The notes below the pieces were generated by a model. It ran no database searches. It saw nothing but the letters and a program-made list of their open reading frames with translations, and was not told where the DNA came from. The translations under genes were made by a program, and so were the position numbers. 64,000 nt of DNA from positions 62,001 through 126,000 of the forward strand of contig CBDDXD010000003.1 of the NCBI GenBank assembly GCA_965235415.1, given 5' to 3'. This DNA is from Fontibacterium subtropicum. Its GTDB lineage: Bacteria > Pseudomonadota > Alphaproteobacteria > Pelagibacterales > Pelagibacteraceae. Shown here in pieces: positions 9,448-17,699 of this stretch (the first letter of the stretch is position 1; each line of letters opens with the position of its first letter).

Positions 9448-10742
9448 TAGCTTTTAAATACTCTTCCGTAGATAGGATTAATGTATCTTAAATGGGAATT
9501 CATGTTGAATAGTTTTTTAAGATCTTCTGTGGATAATTTAGATTTAATTTGTTTATCATTGTTTAAATTATCAAAAAAACTCTCGTTAGCTGACCATGTT
9601 TTCATGGCATTTTTTTGAACAATTTTATATGCAAGTTCTCTTGCCATTCCTTTTTGAGTTAATTTAAGAAGAACATTTTGAGAAAAAATAAGTCCATTAA
9701 ATTTTTCTAAATTTTTTTGCATATTTTTTGGATAAACAACTAAATTTTTTATTACACCAGTAAGTCTTGATAAAACAAAATCTAATGTAATAGTTGCATC
9801 TGGGCCGATATTTCTTTCAACACTTGAATGACTAATATCTCTTTCGTGCCATAAAATTATATTCTCTAAAGCTGGGAAAGCATAACTTCTAATCAATCTT
9901 GCAAGTCCAGTAATATTTTCAGATAAAACTGGATTTCTTTTATGGGGCATTGCTGAAGAGCCTTTTTGTCCTACTGAAAAATATTCTTCAACTTCTAAAA
10001 CTTCAGTTCTTTGCAGGTGTCTTATTTCAGTAGCTAATCTTTCAGCAGAAGATGCTATTATCGCAAGTACGCTAAAGAAATAAGCATGACGATCTCTTGG
10101 AATTACTTGGGTTGAAATTGGTTCTGCTCTAAATTTTAATTTCTTTGCAACATATTGTTCAATTCTTGGATTGATATGAGCAAAAGTTCCAACAGCCCCA
10201 GAGATTGCACAAGTTGATATCTCATTGATTGCTTGCTCCATTCTTTTTTTATTTCTTTTAAATTCTGCATAATAAGTAAGAAGTTTTAATCCAAAAGTTA
10301 CAGGCTCTGCATGAATCCCATGACTTCTGCCAACACAAACTGTTTTTTTATATTTTATAGATTTTGTTTTTAAAATTTTTAAAAGATCTTCTAAATCTTT
10401 TAAAATAATTTTACCTGATTGATAAAGTTGAATATTAAAACAAGTATCTAACACATCAGAGGATGTCATGCCTTGGTGTAAAAATTTTGCTTTTGCACCA
10501 ACTTTTTCAGTTATTGAAGTAAGAAAAGCAATAACATCATGCTTTACTTTTTTTTCAATTTGATCAATTCTATCAGGATTAATTTTAGCTTTTCTTCTAA
10601 TTTCTTTGGCAATGCCTTTTGGAATAATTTTAAATTTTTCCATTGCTTCTGCAGCAAAAATTTCAATATCTAGCCAGATTTTATATTTATTTTCAGGTTG
10701 CCAAATTTTTGCGATTTTTTCGCGCGAATATCTTGAGATCAT
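9447..10742 (-). CDS. purB: Adenylosuccinate lyase
   Basis: PurB removes fumarate both from SAICAR and from adenylosuccinate, so it acts in the IMP and AMP branches. The fumarase/aspartase superfamily signature is clear at SSAMPHKRNPVLSENI (about residues 261-276). The HQGMTSSDVLDTCFN and GRSHGIHAEPVTFG segments supply catalytic histidines. The length of 431 is normal. It begins 33 nt downstream of map and overlaps purC by 1 nt. Confidence 0.96.
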   Translation of the reverse strand: MISRYSREKIAKIWQPENKYKIWLDIEIFAAEAMEKFKIIPKGIAKEIRRKAKINPDRIDQIEKKVKHDVIAFLTSITEKVGAKAKFLHQGMTSSDVLDTCFNIQLYQSGKIILKDLEDLLKILKTKSIKYKKTVCVGRSHGIHAEPVTFGLKLLTYYAEFKRNKKRMEQAINEISTCAISGAVGTFAHINPRIEQYVAKKLKFRAEPISTQVIPRDRHAYFFSVLAIIASSAERLATEIRHLQRTEVLEVEEYFSVGQKGSSAMPHKRNPVLSENITGLARLIRSYAFPALENIILWHERDISHSSVERNIGPDATITLDFVLSRLTGVIKNLVVYPKNMQKNLEKFNGLIFSQNVLLKLTQKGMARELAYKIVQKNAMKTWSANESFFDNLNNDKQIKSKLSTEDLKKLFNMNSHLRYINPIYGRVFKS

Positions 10743-10775
10743 TTAGATACGTTATAATTCATTAACACTATTTTA

Positions 10776-11546
10776 TTATAAAGTAAAAATTTCGTATCCA
10801 TTATCAATTATACCAACTGTGTGTTCAAATTGTGCTGATAAGGATTTGTCTTTTGTAACTGCAGTCCAACCATCTTGTAATACTTTAGTGTGGTATTCTC
10901 CTAAATTAATCATTGGTTCAATTGTAAAAACCATACCTTTTTTGATCTTCATTCCTTCACCTTTTTTTCCATAATGTAGAATATTTGGCTCTTCATGAAA
11001 ATTTTTTCCAATTCCATGTCCACAAAAATCCCTAACTACGGAACAGCCATGAGATTCGGCATAGGACTGAATAGCATAACCAATATCACCTAAAGTAATT
11101 CCTGGTTTTAAAATTTTAATTCCTTCCATCATGCTTTCGTAAGTGATTTTAATTAACTTTTCAGCTTTTATAGAAGTATTTCCAACGGAGAATGTTTTGC
11201 TAGTGTCTCCATAATATCCATCCAATATTGAAGTGATATCAATATTAACAATATCTCCTTCATTCAAAACTTTATCACCAGGAATCCCGTGACATACTAC
11301 ATGATTAATAGAAGTGCAGATTGATTTTGTATAACCTCTGTAGAATAATGGCGCAGAAAATGCCCCATGATCATTTAGATATTTATTTGCAGCTTCATCA
11401 ATAAAATCAGTTTTAACACCTGGTTTAATAAGTTTTTCTATATAATCCAAAGCTCTAGCCGCAAGCTCGCCAGCTTTTTTTAAACATTTAAAATCTGTAT
11501 CATTATATATTTTAACAGAAACAAATCCGTCTTTTTCTATTTTCAT
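10776..11546 (-). CDS. map: Methionine aminopeptidase, type I
   Basis: Map removes the initiator methionine from nascent proteins. The metal ligands are visible in VNIDITSILDGYYGDTSKTF (two aspartates), in the FCGHGIGKNFHEEPNILHYG histidine motif, and in the glutamates of FTIEPMI and FEHTVGI. The 256-residue length and the absence of an insert fit type Ia. It overlaps sfsA by 1 nt and precedes purB, so it probably shares a transcript with purine genes. Confidence 0.96.
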   Translation of the reverse strand: MKIEKDGFVSVKIYNDTDFKCLKKAGELAARALDYIEKLIKPGVKTDFIDEAANKYLNDHGAFSAPLFYRGYTKSICTSINHVVCHGIPGDKVLNEGDIVNIDITSILDGYYGDTSKTFSVGNTSIKAEKLIKITYESMMEGIKILKPGITLGDIGYAIQSYAESHGCSVVRDFCGHGIGKNFHEEPNILHYGKKGEGMKIKKGMVFTIEPMINLGEYHTKVLQDGWTAVTKDKSLSAQFEHTVGIIDNGYEIFTL

Positions 11547-12241
11547 TAAAATTTAATTTCTATTTTTTTGTTAAGAATTATTTCTTTATCAGTCACTTTA
11601 CTTGAATAGCATAAAAATTTAACGCCTTTTTTTTTGGCTTGTATAAAATTTTCATAGTATTTTTGATCGATATCTTTAGATATTTTAAAAAAATTACAAT
11701 CTTCCCTTTGTATTAGAAATATTAAATAAGCTTGATACTCTTTATCTTTAGCACTAATAAGTTCTAATAAATGCTTTTGCCCCCTAGCAGTTGGAGCATC
11801 GGGAAATTCTGCGCAATCCTTTTCTCTTTTTAAAGTAACATTTTTCACCTCTACAAAAGCTTGTTCCTTTTTATTAGAAACAAAAAAATCAAATCTAGTA
11901 TTATTATTAAATTTCACTTCTCTCTGAACTTGATCAAAATTTTTAAGTTCTTTTATGTTTTTATTGATTAATGCCTCTTCTACAATTCTATTTGTTAAGT
12001 GAGTGTTAATACCGACTTTTTCTTTATTATGCTCTAAGATTTCTAATGTGTATTTTAATTTTCTTTCCGCATTTTTTGATTCAGAAATCCATGCATTTTC
12101 ACCCTCATTAAGAAGTCCCATCATGGATCCAGAGTTTGGACAGTGAGCTGTAAGAATTTGTTTATTTAATAATACATCTACAAAGAATCTTTTGTATCTT
12201 TTTATGAATTTTGTTTTAATTAGAGGACTGTCAAATTTCAT
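11546..12241 (-). CDS. sfsA: Sugar fermentation stimulation protein SfsA homologue
   Basis: SfsA is a conserved DNA-binding/nuclease-like protein of poorly defined role; the family has an N-terminal OB-like domain and a C-terminal nuclease-like fold. The protein has the family signature LIKTKFIKRYKRFFVDVLLN near the N-terminus, AHCPNSGSMMGLL, NTRFDFFV, FVEVKNVTL and FPDAPTARGQKHLLEL. An in-frame ATG exists at 12259, but MKFDSPLIKTKF at 12241 matches the family start better, giving 231 residues. Either start leaves only 4-22 bp to the divergent gene at 12264. It heads the map-pur-bolA-grxD run. Confidence 0.9.
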   Translation of the reverse strand: MKFDSPLIKTKFIKRYKRFFVDVLLNKQILTAHCPNSGSMMGLLNEGENAWISESKNAERKLKYTLEILEHNKEKVGINTHLTNRIVEEALINKNIKELKNFDQVQREVKFNNNTRFDFFVSNKKEQAFVEVKNVTLKREKDCAEFPDAPTARGQKHLLELISAKDKEYQAYLIFLIQREDCNFFKISKDIDQKYYENFIQAKKKGVKFLCYSSKVTDKEIILNKKIEIKF

Positions 12242-12263
12242 TAAAAGTATTAATATCATTTAG

Positions 12264-13010
12264 ATGTCTACACGAAATAAAAAAAAAAGAATTTTTGCTG
12301 CTATTTTAATAATTGGGGATGAAATTTTATCCGGCAGAACACAAGATGCTAACACATCTTTTCTTGCTAAATGGCTTAATGAAAGAGGAGTTCAACTAAA
12401 AGAAGTTAGAATTATTCCGGATAACCTCAATACAATTGTAACCTCTGTGAATCTTTTAAGAAAAAAATATGACTATTTATTTACAACGGGTGGAATTGGA
12501 CCAACTCATGACGATATTACGGCTTTTGCGATTTCAAAAGCATTCAAAAAAAAATATGAGTACAACAAAGAAGCTTACCAAATTTTAGAGAAACACTATA
12601 AAGATTCTTATTTTAACGAAGCAAGAAAGAAAATGGCTAAGATGCCAAGAGGAGCAGGATTAATTTATAATCCTTCTAGTTCAGCGCCAGGTTTTTACGT
12701 AAAAAATGTTTTTACATTACCAGGGGTTCCAACAATTCTGCAATCCATGATGCCTTTTGTAGAACAATTAATTATTGGAGGAGAAAAAGTATACAGTGCA
12801 ACTGTACAGGCTGATTTACCTGAAAGTAAGATAGGTAAAGATTTAGGAAAGCTACAAAAGAGATTTAAAGATTTAAGTCTTGGTAGTTACCCTTTTTTTC
12901 GATCGGGAAAAATAGGTGTTGCGCTTGTTATACGGGGATATTCTGAAAAAAGAATACAAGAGTGCAAAATTATTTTAGAGAAAATTTTAAAGAAAATAAA
13001 AAAATATTAA
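12264..13010 (+). CDS. CinA-type molybdopterin-binding domain protein
   Basis: This protein carries a molybdenum-cofactor-biosynthesis (MoCF/MoaB-like) domain of the competence/damage-inducible CinA N-terminal type. The signature is seen in AAILIIGDEILSGRTQDANT (about residues 12-31) and FTTGGIGPTHDDITAFAIS (about 74-92), and LPGVP is present near 152. At 248 residues it lacks the C-terminal nicotinamide-nucleotide amidase domain, as is common for the alphaproteobacterial form. CinA N-terminal domains have ADP-ribose pyrophosphatase activity in some bacteria; the function here is not established. The stop overlaps the next start (TAATG). Confidence 0.85.
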   Translation: MSTRNKKKRIFAAILIIGDEILSGRTQDANTSFLAKWLNERGVQLKEVRIIPDNLNTIVTSVNLLRKKYDYLFTTGGIGPTHDDITAFAISKAFKKKYEYNKEAYQILEKHYKDSYFNEARKKMAKMPRGAGLIYNPSSSAPGFYVKNVFTLPGVPTILQSMMPFVEQLIIGGEKVYSATVQADLPESKIGKDLGKLQKRFKDLSLGSYPFFRSGKIGVALVIRGYSEKRIQECKIILEKILKKIKKY

Positions 13011-13570
13011 TGGATAAAAATCAAGAGTTATCCAAATTAAAAAATTCAATCTTAAAATTTAATAAGAATTTTCCTGGAAAAAATTTAGTTTTTTCAGATG
13101 GTAATATAGATGCTAAAGTCATGATAATAGGCGAAGCGCCCGGAAGAACAGAAGATAAATTGCAAAAACCTTTTGTTGGTAGAGCAGGAAAGCTTTTAGA
13201 TAGTCTTTTGGAGTCTATTCATCTTGATAGATCGAAAGTTTATATAACTAACGTAGTAAATTACAGACCTGATAAGAATAGGAAACCTACGTCTGAAGAA
13301 ATAAATGAATTTAAAAAACTACTGTTTAAACACATAGAGATTATTTGTCCCAAATATATATTATTGCTTGGACAAACTGCAGCAACTGCAGTTTTGAATC
13401 ATATTGGTCCATTGGGAGAAGTAAGAGGTAAATGGAAAAATATAAAAATTATTAATTCTTATTTTGATATTTTAACTACTTTTCATCCTGCGTTTTTATT
13501 AAGACAGCCTGCTCAAAAAAAATCTACATTGGAAGATTTACTTGAGTTTAAAAGAAAATTAAGTAGTTAA
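13010..13570 (+). CDS. Uracil-DNA glycosylase family 4-like, without cluster cysteines
   Basis: A base-excision-repair glycosylase expected to remove uracil from DNA. The motifs IIGEAPGRTED (GEAPG at residues 41-45), PFVGRAGKLLD and the C-terminal FHPAFLLR (HPAFLLR at 159-165) place it in the family 4/5-like group of the uracil-DNA glycosylase superfamily. Family 4 enzymes normally have four cysteines for a 4Fe-4S cluster. Here the N-terminal segment has none, the KCRPP-like position reads NYRPDKN, and the next site reads EINEFKK. The only cysteine is C113. The ATG at 13010, overlapping the upstream stop, is chosen over one 48 nt earlier inside the preceding gene. The product is 186 residues. 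Confidence 0.85.
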   Translation: MDKNQELSKLKNSILKFNKNFPGKNLVFSDGNIDAKVMIIGEAPGRTEDKLQKPFVGRAGKLLDSLLESIHLDRSKVYITNVVNYRPDKNRKPTSEEINEFKKLLFKHIEIICPKYILLLGQTAATAVLNHIGPLGEVRGKWKNIKIINSYFDILTTFHPAFLLRQPAQKKSTLEDLLEFKRKLSS

Positions 13571-13585
13571 TTTATTTATTTCTAC

Positions 13586-13614
13586 TTAACAAGCACTTGT
13601 AATTTCATTATAAG
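13586..13614 (+). promoter_or_regulatory. Putative promoter for tRNA-Leu(TAA) and the lipoprotein gene
   Basis: TTAACA at 13586-13591 and TATAAG at 13609-13614 are 17 nt apart. The predicted start lies roughly 8-10 nt before the tRNA 5' end at 13630, as expected for a stable-RNA promoter. Confidence 0.45.
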
Positions 13615-13629
13615 CATTACAACACTAAA

Positions 13630-13716
13630 GCCCTCGTGGTGGAATTGGTAGACACAAAGGACTTAAAATCCTTGCCCTTTTTGGGAGTGCCGGTTCAAGT
13701 CCGGCCGAGGGCACCA
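13630..13716 (+). tRNA. tRNA-Leu (anticodon TAA)
   Basis: An 87-nt class II tRNA. The acceptor GCCCTCG pairs with CGAGGGC at 13706-13712. The anticodon stem AAGGA/TCCTT encloses loop CTTAAAA, giving anticodon TAA. A long variable arm and T-arm CCGGTTCAAGTCCGG follow, and the CCA end is encoded. The ATG of a small lipoprotein gene begins only 5 nt after the CCA. Confidence 0.97.
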
Positions 13717-13721
13717 CATTT

Positions 13722-14087
13722 ATGAAATTATTATTTGTTTTTCTGTTATTAGTATCATGTTCTAAAGATGTAAAAGTTCCATTTATTAGCAAAGATCCGC
13801 AAAAACCAATTAATGTTATAATTGAGAATGAATTTGATATTACTTATTCATTATCAACATTAGCAAGACAGAATAATGATGTTTGCCAGATGTCTTTGGA
13901 GATTAAAAACATTTCTAAAGAAGAAAAAAGAAATTCATTATCAATAGAAGCCTATTCTTTTGCAGATAAAAAATATGAGGCTTTTGTAGTTGAAAAAAGA
14001 TCAAAACCTAATGAAGTTATAAATTCCACGGTTCAATTTAGTGGAATTAACTGTGGAGATATTAGAAAAATAAATTTCTATAAATAG
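13722..14087 (+). CDS. Small predicted lipoprotein, function unknown
   Basis: I do not recognise a family for this 121-residue protein. It starts MKLLFVFLLLVSCSKD, a short hydrophobic signal with an LVSC lipobox, so residue C13 would be lipidated after cleavage. The remainder is soluble and mixed-charge, with two later cysteines (VCQMSLEI and GINCGDIRK) that could pair in the periplasm. It starts 5 nt after tRNA-Leu, too close for a Shine-Dalgarno sequence outside the tRNA, and ends 2 bp before the convergent parE stop. It may belong to a SAR11-restricted family; a profile search would test this. Confidence 0.7.
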   Translation: MKLLFVFLLLVSCSKDVKVPFISKDPQKPINVIIENEFDITYSLSTLARQNNDVCQMSLEIKNISKEEKRNSLSIEAYSFADKKYEAFVVEKRSKPNEVINSTVQFSGINCGDIRKINFYK

Positions 14088-14089
14088 TG

Positions 14090-16027
14090 TTACAGGTCTA
14101 TATTTTTAACTTTTGGTGCGTTCTCTTCTATAAACTTTAGTCTTAAATCAGCATTTTTTCCCATAATATTTGAAATTAATTTGTTTGTTTTTTTATAATC
14201 AGTGGTTGGAACAGTTACTCGAATTAAAGATCTGGTCTTAATATCCATCGTTGTTTCTTTTAATTGTTGAGCCATCATTTCACCCAATCCCTTAAATCTA
14301 CTTATTTCAATTTTAGATCCTTTTTTAAGATTTTTTAACAATTTGTCTTTTTCAATATCGTTTCGCACATAATAAATTTGGTTAGATATAGTAAGTTTAT
14401 AAAGTGGAGGTACCGCAAGATATAAATGTCCATTTTTAATTAAATTCGGCATCTCGCAAAAAAAGAAAGTTAAAAGAAGACTTGCAATGTGATCACCATC
14501 AACATCAGCATCCGTCATAATAATTACTTTTTCATATCTTAAATCTTTATCAATATATTTTTCTCTTCTTTGACAACCGAGTGCCTGAAGTAGATTTGAT
14601 ATTTCATTGTTAGCTAATATTTTCGCAGTATTCGAGTTTTTAACATTTAATATTTTTCCTCTTAGTGGAAGAATAGCCTGAAAATTTCGATCACGTGCTT
14701 GCTTTGCTGAACCTCCAGCTGAGTCTCCTTCAACTATAAATAATTCAGTGCCTTCAACTTTTGAGCTGGTACAGTCTGCAAGTTTTCCAGGTAAACGTAT
14801 CTTTCTCGTTGCGCTTTGTCGTCCAACATCAAGATTTTGATCTAATAGATTTTTTTCTCTTATTTTTCCTTCAATAAAGGTCAGAATAGAATTTGATGCT
14901 TTTGGATGTTGGTTAAACCAATCTTCAACTGATTTAGCTATAGATATGTCACAATATTTTTGAATATATGCTGACGATAATCTAGATTTAGTTTGTCCTT
15001 CAAATTCTGGATTATTAATAAATACTGAGACAATATAACTAGCATTAGATAGTATTTCATCGGCACTTGCGCTTGCCACTAGTTTGTTATTTTTAAATTT
15101 TGCAATTTTTCTTATAGATTTTGAAACACCAGATCTAAAACCCTGTTCATGAGTTCCGCCATTGGTAGTTAGTACTGAGTTACAAAATGAAATTTTAAAT
15201 TCTGAAATTTCATTATGCCATTGAATAGCAAATTCAAATTTACCTTTATCATCATCAAAATTATTTTTATGGTGACATGTTTTATCATTTATTTTAGTAA
15301 AATTTTTAGTTTCACTATCTAGATATTCAACAATACCATCTGGAAAAAAAAGTTTTGCAGTATTAGGTGTGTCATCTTTTCTATTTATTAAAGATCTGTC
15401 GCATTCCCAATGTATTGTAATGCCTTTAACTAAATAAGCCTTACTTTTACAAAGATTATATAATTTATTAGGAACAAAACTGAGTTCTTTTCCAAAAATT
15501 TCTTTGTCAGGAACAAATGTAACTTGAGTTCCATTTTTAATCTTGGATTTTCCTTTTTTAGTTAATTTATTTAAAGGTTTTCCTTTTGAATAATTTTGCT
15601 CAAAAATAGTAGAGTTTTTAAATACTTCTATTTTTAATTTCTCAGACAAAGCATTTACAACTGAAAGACCAACACCATGCAATCCTGCGGAAGTAGAATA
15701 AGTTCCTTCTTTAAACTTCCCACCCGAATGTAATGTTGTCATTACTATTTCAAGGGCAGTTTTATTTTTCTTTGGATGTTTATCTAAAGGAATTCCTCTT
15801 CCGTCATCGGTTACCGTTAATGATTTATCTTTATTTAATTTTACGTAAATGTTTTTTGCATGACCTGCAGTAACCTCATCCATTGAGTTATCAATAATTT
15901 CAGTTGCAAGATGATGGAAAGCAGTTTCGTCTGTACCGCCAATATACATTCCAGGTCTTTTTCTTACAGGTTCTAGACCCTCTAGAATTTCAATATCTTT
16001 AGCGGAATAATTATTATTTTTTACCAC
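14090..16027 (-). CDS. parE: DNA topoisomerase IV subunit B
   Basis: ParE is the ATPase subunit of topoisomerase IV, which decatenates daughter chromosomes. The GHKL ATPase domain shows EIIDNSMDEVTAG, TVTDDGRGIP and SAGLHGVGLSVVNALS in the first 135 residues. The TOPRIM domain has VEGDSAGGSAKQARDRNFQA and IIMTDADVDGDH, and the C-terminus has ISRFKGLGEMMAQQL. The PGMYIGGTDETAFHHL segment and the 645-residue length favour ParE over the longer GyrB. The start codon is GTG at 16027; no suitable ATG lies nearby. A promoter with -35 at 16079-16084 reads into it from just beyond the glnA terminator. Confidence 0.92.
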   Translation of the reverse strand: MVKNNNYSAKDIEILEGLEPVRKRPGMYIGGTDETAFHHLATEIIDNSMDEVTAGHAKNIYVKLNKDKSLTVTDDGRGIPLDKHPKKNKTALEIVMTTLHSGGKFKEGTYSTSAGLHGVGLSVVNALSEKLKIEVFKNSTIFEQNYSKGKPLNKLTKKGKSKIKNGTQVTFVPDKEIFGKELSFVPNKLYNLCKSKAYLVKGITIHWECDRSLINRKDDTPNTAKLFFPDGIVEYLDSETKNFTKINDKTCHHKNNFDDDKGKFEFAIQWHNEISEFKISFCNSVLTTNGGTHEQGFRSGVSKSIRKIAKFKNNKLVASASADEILSNASYIVSVFINNPEFEGQTKSRLSSAYIQKYCDISIAKSVEDWFNQHPKASNSILTFIEGKIREKNLLDQNLDVGRQSATRKIRLPGKLADCTSSKVEGTELFIVEGDSAGGSAKQARDRNFQAILPLRGKILNVKNSNTAKILANNEISNLLQALGCQRREKYIDKDLRYEKVIIMTDADVDGDHIASLLLTFFFCEMPNLIKNGHLYLAVPPLYKLTISNQIYYVRNDIEKDKLLKNLKKGSKIEISRFKGLGEMMAQQLKETTMDIKTRSLIRVTVPTTDYKKTNKLISNIMGKNADLRLKFIEENAPKVKNIDL

Positions 16028-16056
16028 AATCCAAGCATTAGATTAATTTATATAAA

Positions 16057-16084
16057 AATATAGACGTAAATTTTATTTAGACAA
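16057..16084 (-). promoter_or_regulatory. Putative promoter for parE
   Basis: On the minus strand TTGTCT (16079-16084) and TATATT (16057-16062) are 16 nt apart, giving a leader of roughly 20 nt before the GTG start. The -35 box lies directly beside the A/T flank of the glnA terminator hairpin. Confidence 0.5.
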
Positions 16085-16086
16085 AA

Positions 16087-16117
16087 AAAACCCCGTATCT
16101 TAAAAATACGGGGTTTT
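16087..16117 (-). terminator. Intrinsic terminator of glnA
   Basis: A perfect 12-bp inverted repeat: AAAACCCCGTAT at 16087-16098 and ATACGGGGTTTT at 16106-16117, with a 7-nt loop. The GC core is flanked by A and T runs on both sides, so it could terminate in either direction. It lies 21 nt after the glnA stop and is the strongest terminator in the window. Confidence 0.92.
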
Positions 16118-16137
16118 AAAATTTTAAAGTATTGTAA

Positions 16138-17547
16138 TTAGCAGCTGTAATACATTTGGTATTCAACCGGGTGAGGAGTGTGTTCCATGTTATACACTTC
16201 CGTCATTTTTAACTCGATGTAAGCATCAATCTGATCATCAGTGAACACTCCACCTGAAGTTAAAAAGGCTCTATCTTTATCTAAGTTTTCTAAAGCTTCT
16301 CTTAAAGAACCGCAAACTTGAGGAACTCCTTTAAGTTCTTCAGCAGATAGAGAATATAAATCTTTATCGAATGGTTTTCCTGGATCTATTTTATTTTTAA
16401 TTCCATCAATACCAGCCATTAACATAGATGCAAAAGTTAAGTATGGGTTCCCAGCAGCATCTGGAAATCTAACTTCAACTCTCTTTCCTTTTGGACTTGA
16501 GCTAAAAGGTATTCTGCAGCTTGCTGATCTATTTCTTGCGGAGTAAGCAAGAATTACTGGAGCCTCAAATCCAGGTATTAATCTTTTGTAACTATTAGTA
16601 GTTGAATTAGTAAATGCATTTAATGCTTTTGCATGTTTAATAATTCCACCTATATAGTAAAGACACTCTTGAGAAAGGCCTGCGTATTTATCTCCTGCAA
16701 AAAGAGGTTTACCAGCTTTCCAGATAGATTGGTGACAATGCATACCTGATCCATTATCTCCCTTAATTGGTTTAGCCATAAACGTTGCAGTTTTTCCAAA
16801 TGAGTGAGCAACCATTTGAACTGCATATTTATAAATTTGCATATTGTCTGCGTTACGTACCATTGTGTCAAACATTGTACCCAACTCATGTTGAGAAGGA
16901 GCAACTTCATGGTGATGTTTCTCAACTTTAACACCCATATCTTTCATCGCTTTCAATGCTTCTGCTCTTAAGTCCTGACAGCTATCCACTGGAGGCACTG
17001 GGAAATAACCACCTTTAACAACTGGTCTATGACCCATATTTCCGTTTGGATATTCTTTATCACCGTTGTAAGGGCCTTCGTTACTATCAACTTGGAAAGA
17101 AACTTTTTGCATAGTATTAGAAATTTTAACATCATCAAAAATAAAAAATTCTGGCTCAGGACCAAAATAAATTGTATCACCAATTCCAGTGGTTTTTAAA
17201 TATGCCTCTGCTTTTTTTGCGATAGATCTAGGATCTCTCTCATAATAATCTTTTTTTATAGGATCCATAACATCACAAAATATAACTAGAGTATTATGGG
17301 AAGTGAAAGGGTCAACAAAAGCTCTCGATAGATCTGGCTTTAAAATCATGTCAGATTCATTAATTGCCTTCCATCCAGCAATAGAGGAGCCATCAAAAAA
17401 AGTTCCATCATTTAGAAAACCTTCATCAATAGTTGTTAAATCCTGAGTCATATGTTGAAGTTTTCCTCTAGGATCTGTAAATCTTAAATCTACAAACTCA
17501 ATTTCTTTTTCTTTAATTAATTTAAGTATGTCTGAAGCAGCACTCAT
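16138..17547 (-). CDS. glnA: Glutamine synthetase, type I
   Basis: GlnA makes glutamine from glutamate, ammonia and ATP and is the main ammonia-assimilation enzyme. The 469-residue length fits GSI-beta. Visible segments include VDLRFTDPRGKLQH near the N-terminus, DGSSIAGWKAINESDM, the metal-site GPEPEFFIFD, KGGYFPVPPVDS, HEVAPSQHELG, ATFMAKPIKGDNGSGMHCHQS and RNRSASCRIPF. A tyrosine in KDLYSLSAEE (about residue 397) is at the adenylylation position, so GlnE-type control is possible. A clear Shine-Dalgarno sequence precedes the ATG. No glnB lies next to it. Confidence 0.97.
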   Translation of the reverse strand: MSAASDILKLIKEKEIEFVDLRFTDPRGKLQHMTQDLTTIDEGFLNDGTFFDGSSIAGWKAINESDMILKPDLSRAFVDPFTSHNTLVIFCDVMDPIKKDYYERDPRSIAKKAEAYLKTTGIGDTIYFGPEPEFFIFDDVKISNTMQKVSFQVDSNEGPYNGDKEYPNGNMGHRPVVKGGYFPVPPVDSCQDLRAEALKAMKDMGVKVEKHHHEVAPSQHELGTMFDTMVRNADNMQIYKYAVQMVAHSFGKTATFMAKPIKGDNGSGMHCHQSIWKAGKPLFAGDKYAGLSQECLYYIGGIIKHAKALNAFTNSTTNSYKRLIPGFEAPVILAYSARNRSASCRIPFSSSPKGKRVEVRFPDAAGNPYLTFASMLMAGIDGIKNKIDPGKPFDKDLYSLSAEELKGVPQVCGSLREALENLDKDRAFLTSGGVFTDDQIDAYIELKMTEVYNMEHTPHPVEYQMYYSC

Positions 17548-17552
17548 TAATT

Positions 17553-17559
17553 TCTCCTT
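17553..17559 (-). promoter_or_regulatory. Strong ribosome binding site of glnA
   Basis: On the minus strand AAGGAGA lies 5 nt before the ATG. This is one of the few near-perfect Shine-Dalgarno sequences in a window where most genes lack one. Confidence 0.7.
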
Positions 17560-17602
17560 TTATTGATTATTAATCTTGTTTTTTAATTTTTATTGTAGAT
17601 GT

Positions 17603-17614
17603 ACTATAATTATA
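17603..17614 (-). promoter_or_regulatory. Possible -10 region of glnA
   Basis: On the minus strand TATAAT (17609-17614) is followed at once by TATAGT (17603-17608). No convincing -35 box is seen, so the site may rely on an activator or be chance in AT-rich DNA. The 152-nt gap 17548-17699 between the divergent glnA and nnr holds no riboswitch fold that I could recognise. Confidence 0.3.
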
Positions 17615-17699
17615 AGCAATAAATTCCATTGTTTTTTAGTTATGTCAGGTATGCATAATAGTGTGAGTAAAAATTAAACTGTAGATTGATTTTTAAGAA

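Noticed and set aside
16138..17547. Two minus-strand ORFs of 94 and 71 codons within glnA in another frame
   Set aside because: They are out-of-frame readings of glutamine synthetase with no recognisable content.
17548..17699. Possible glutamine or other riboswitch before glnA
   Set aside because: I could not find a recognisable aptamer core or a stable stem series in this gap on either strand.
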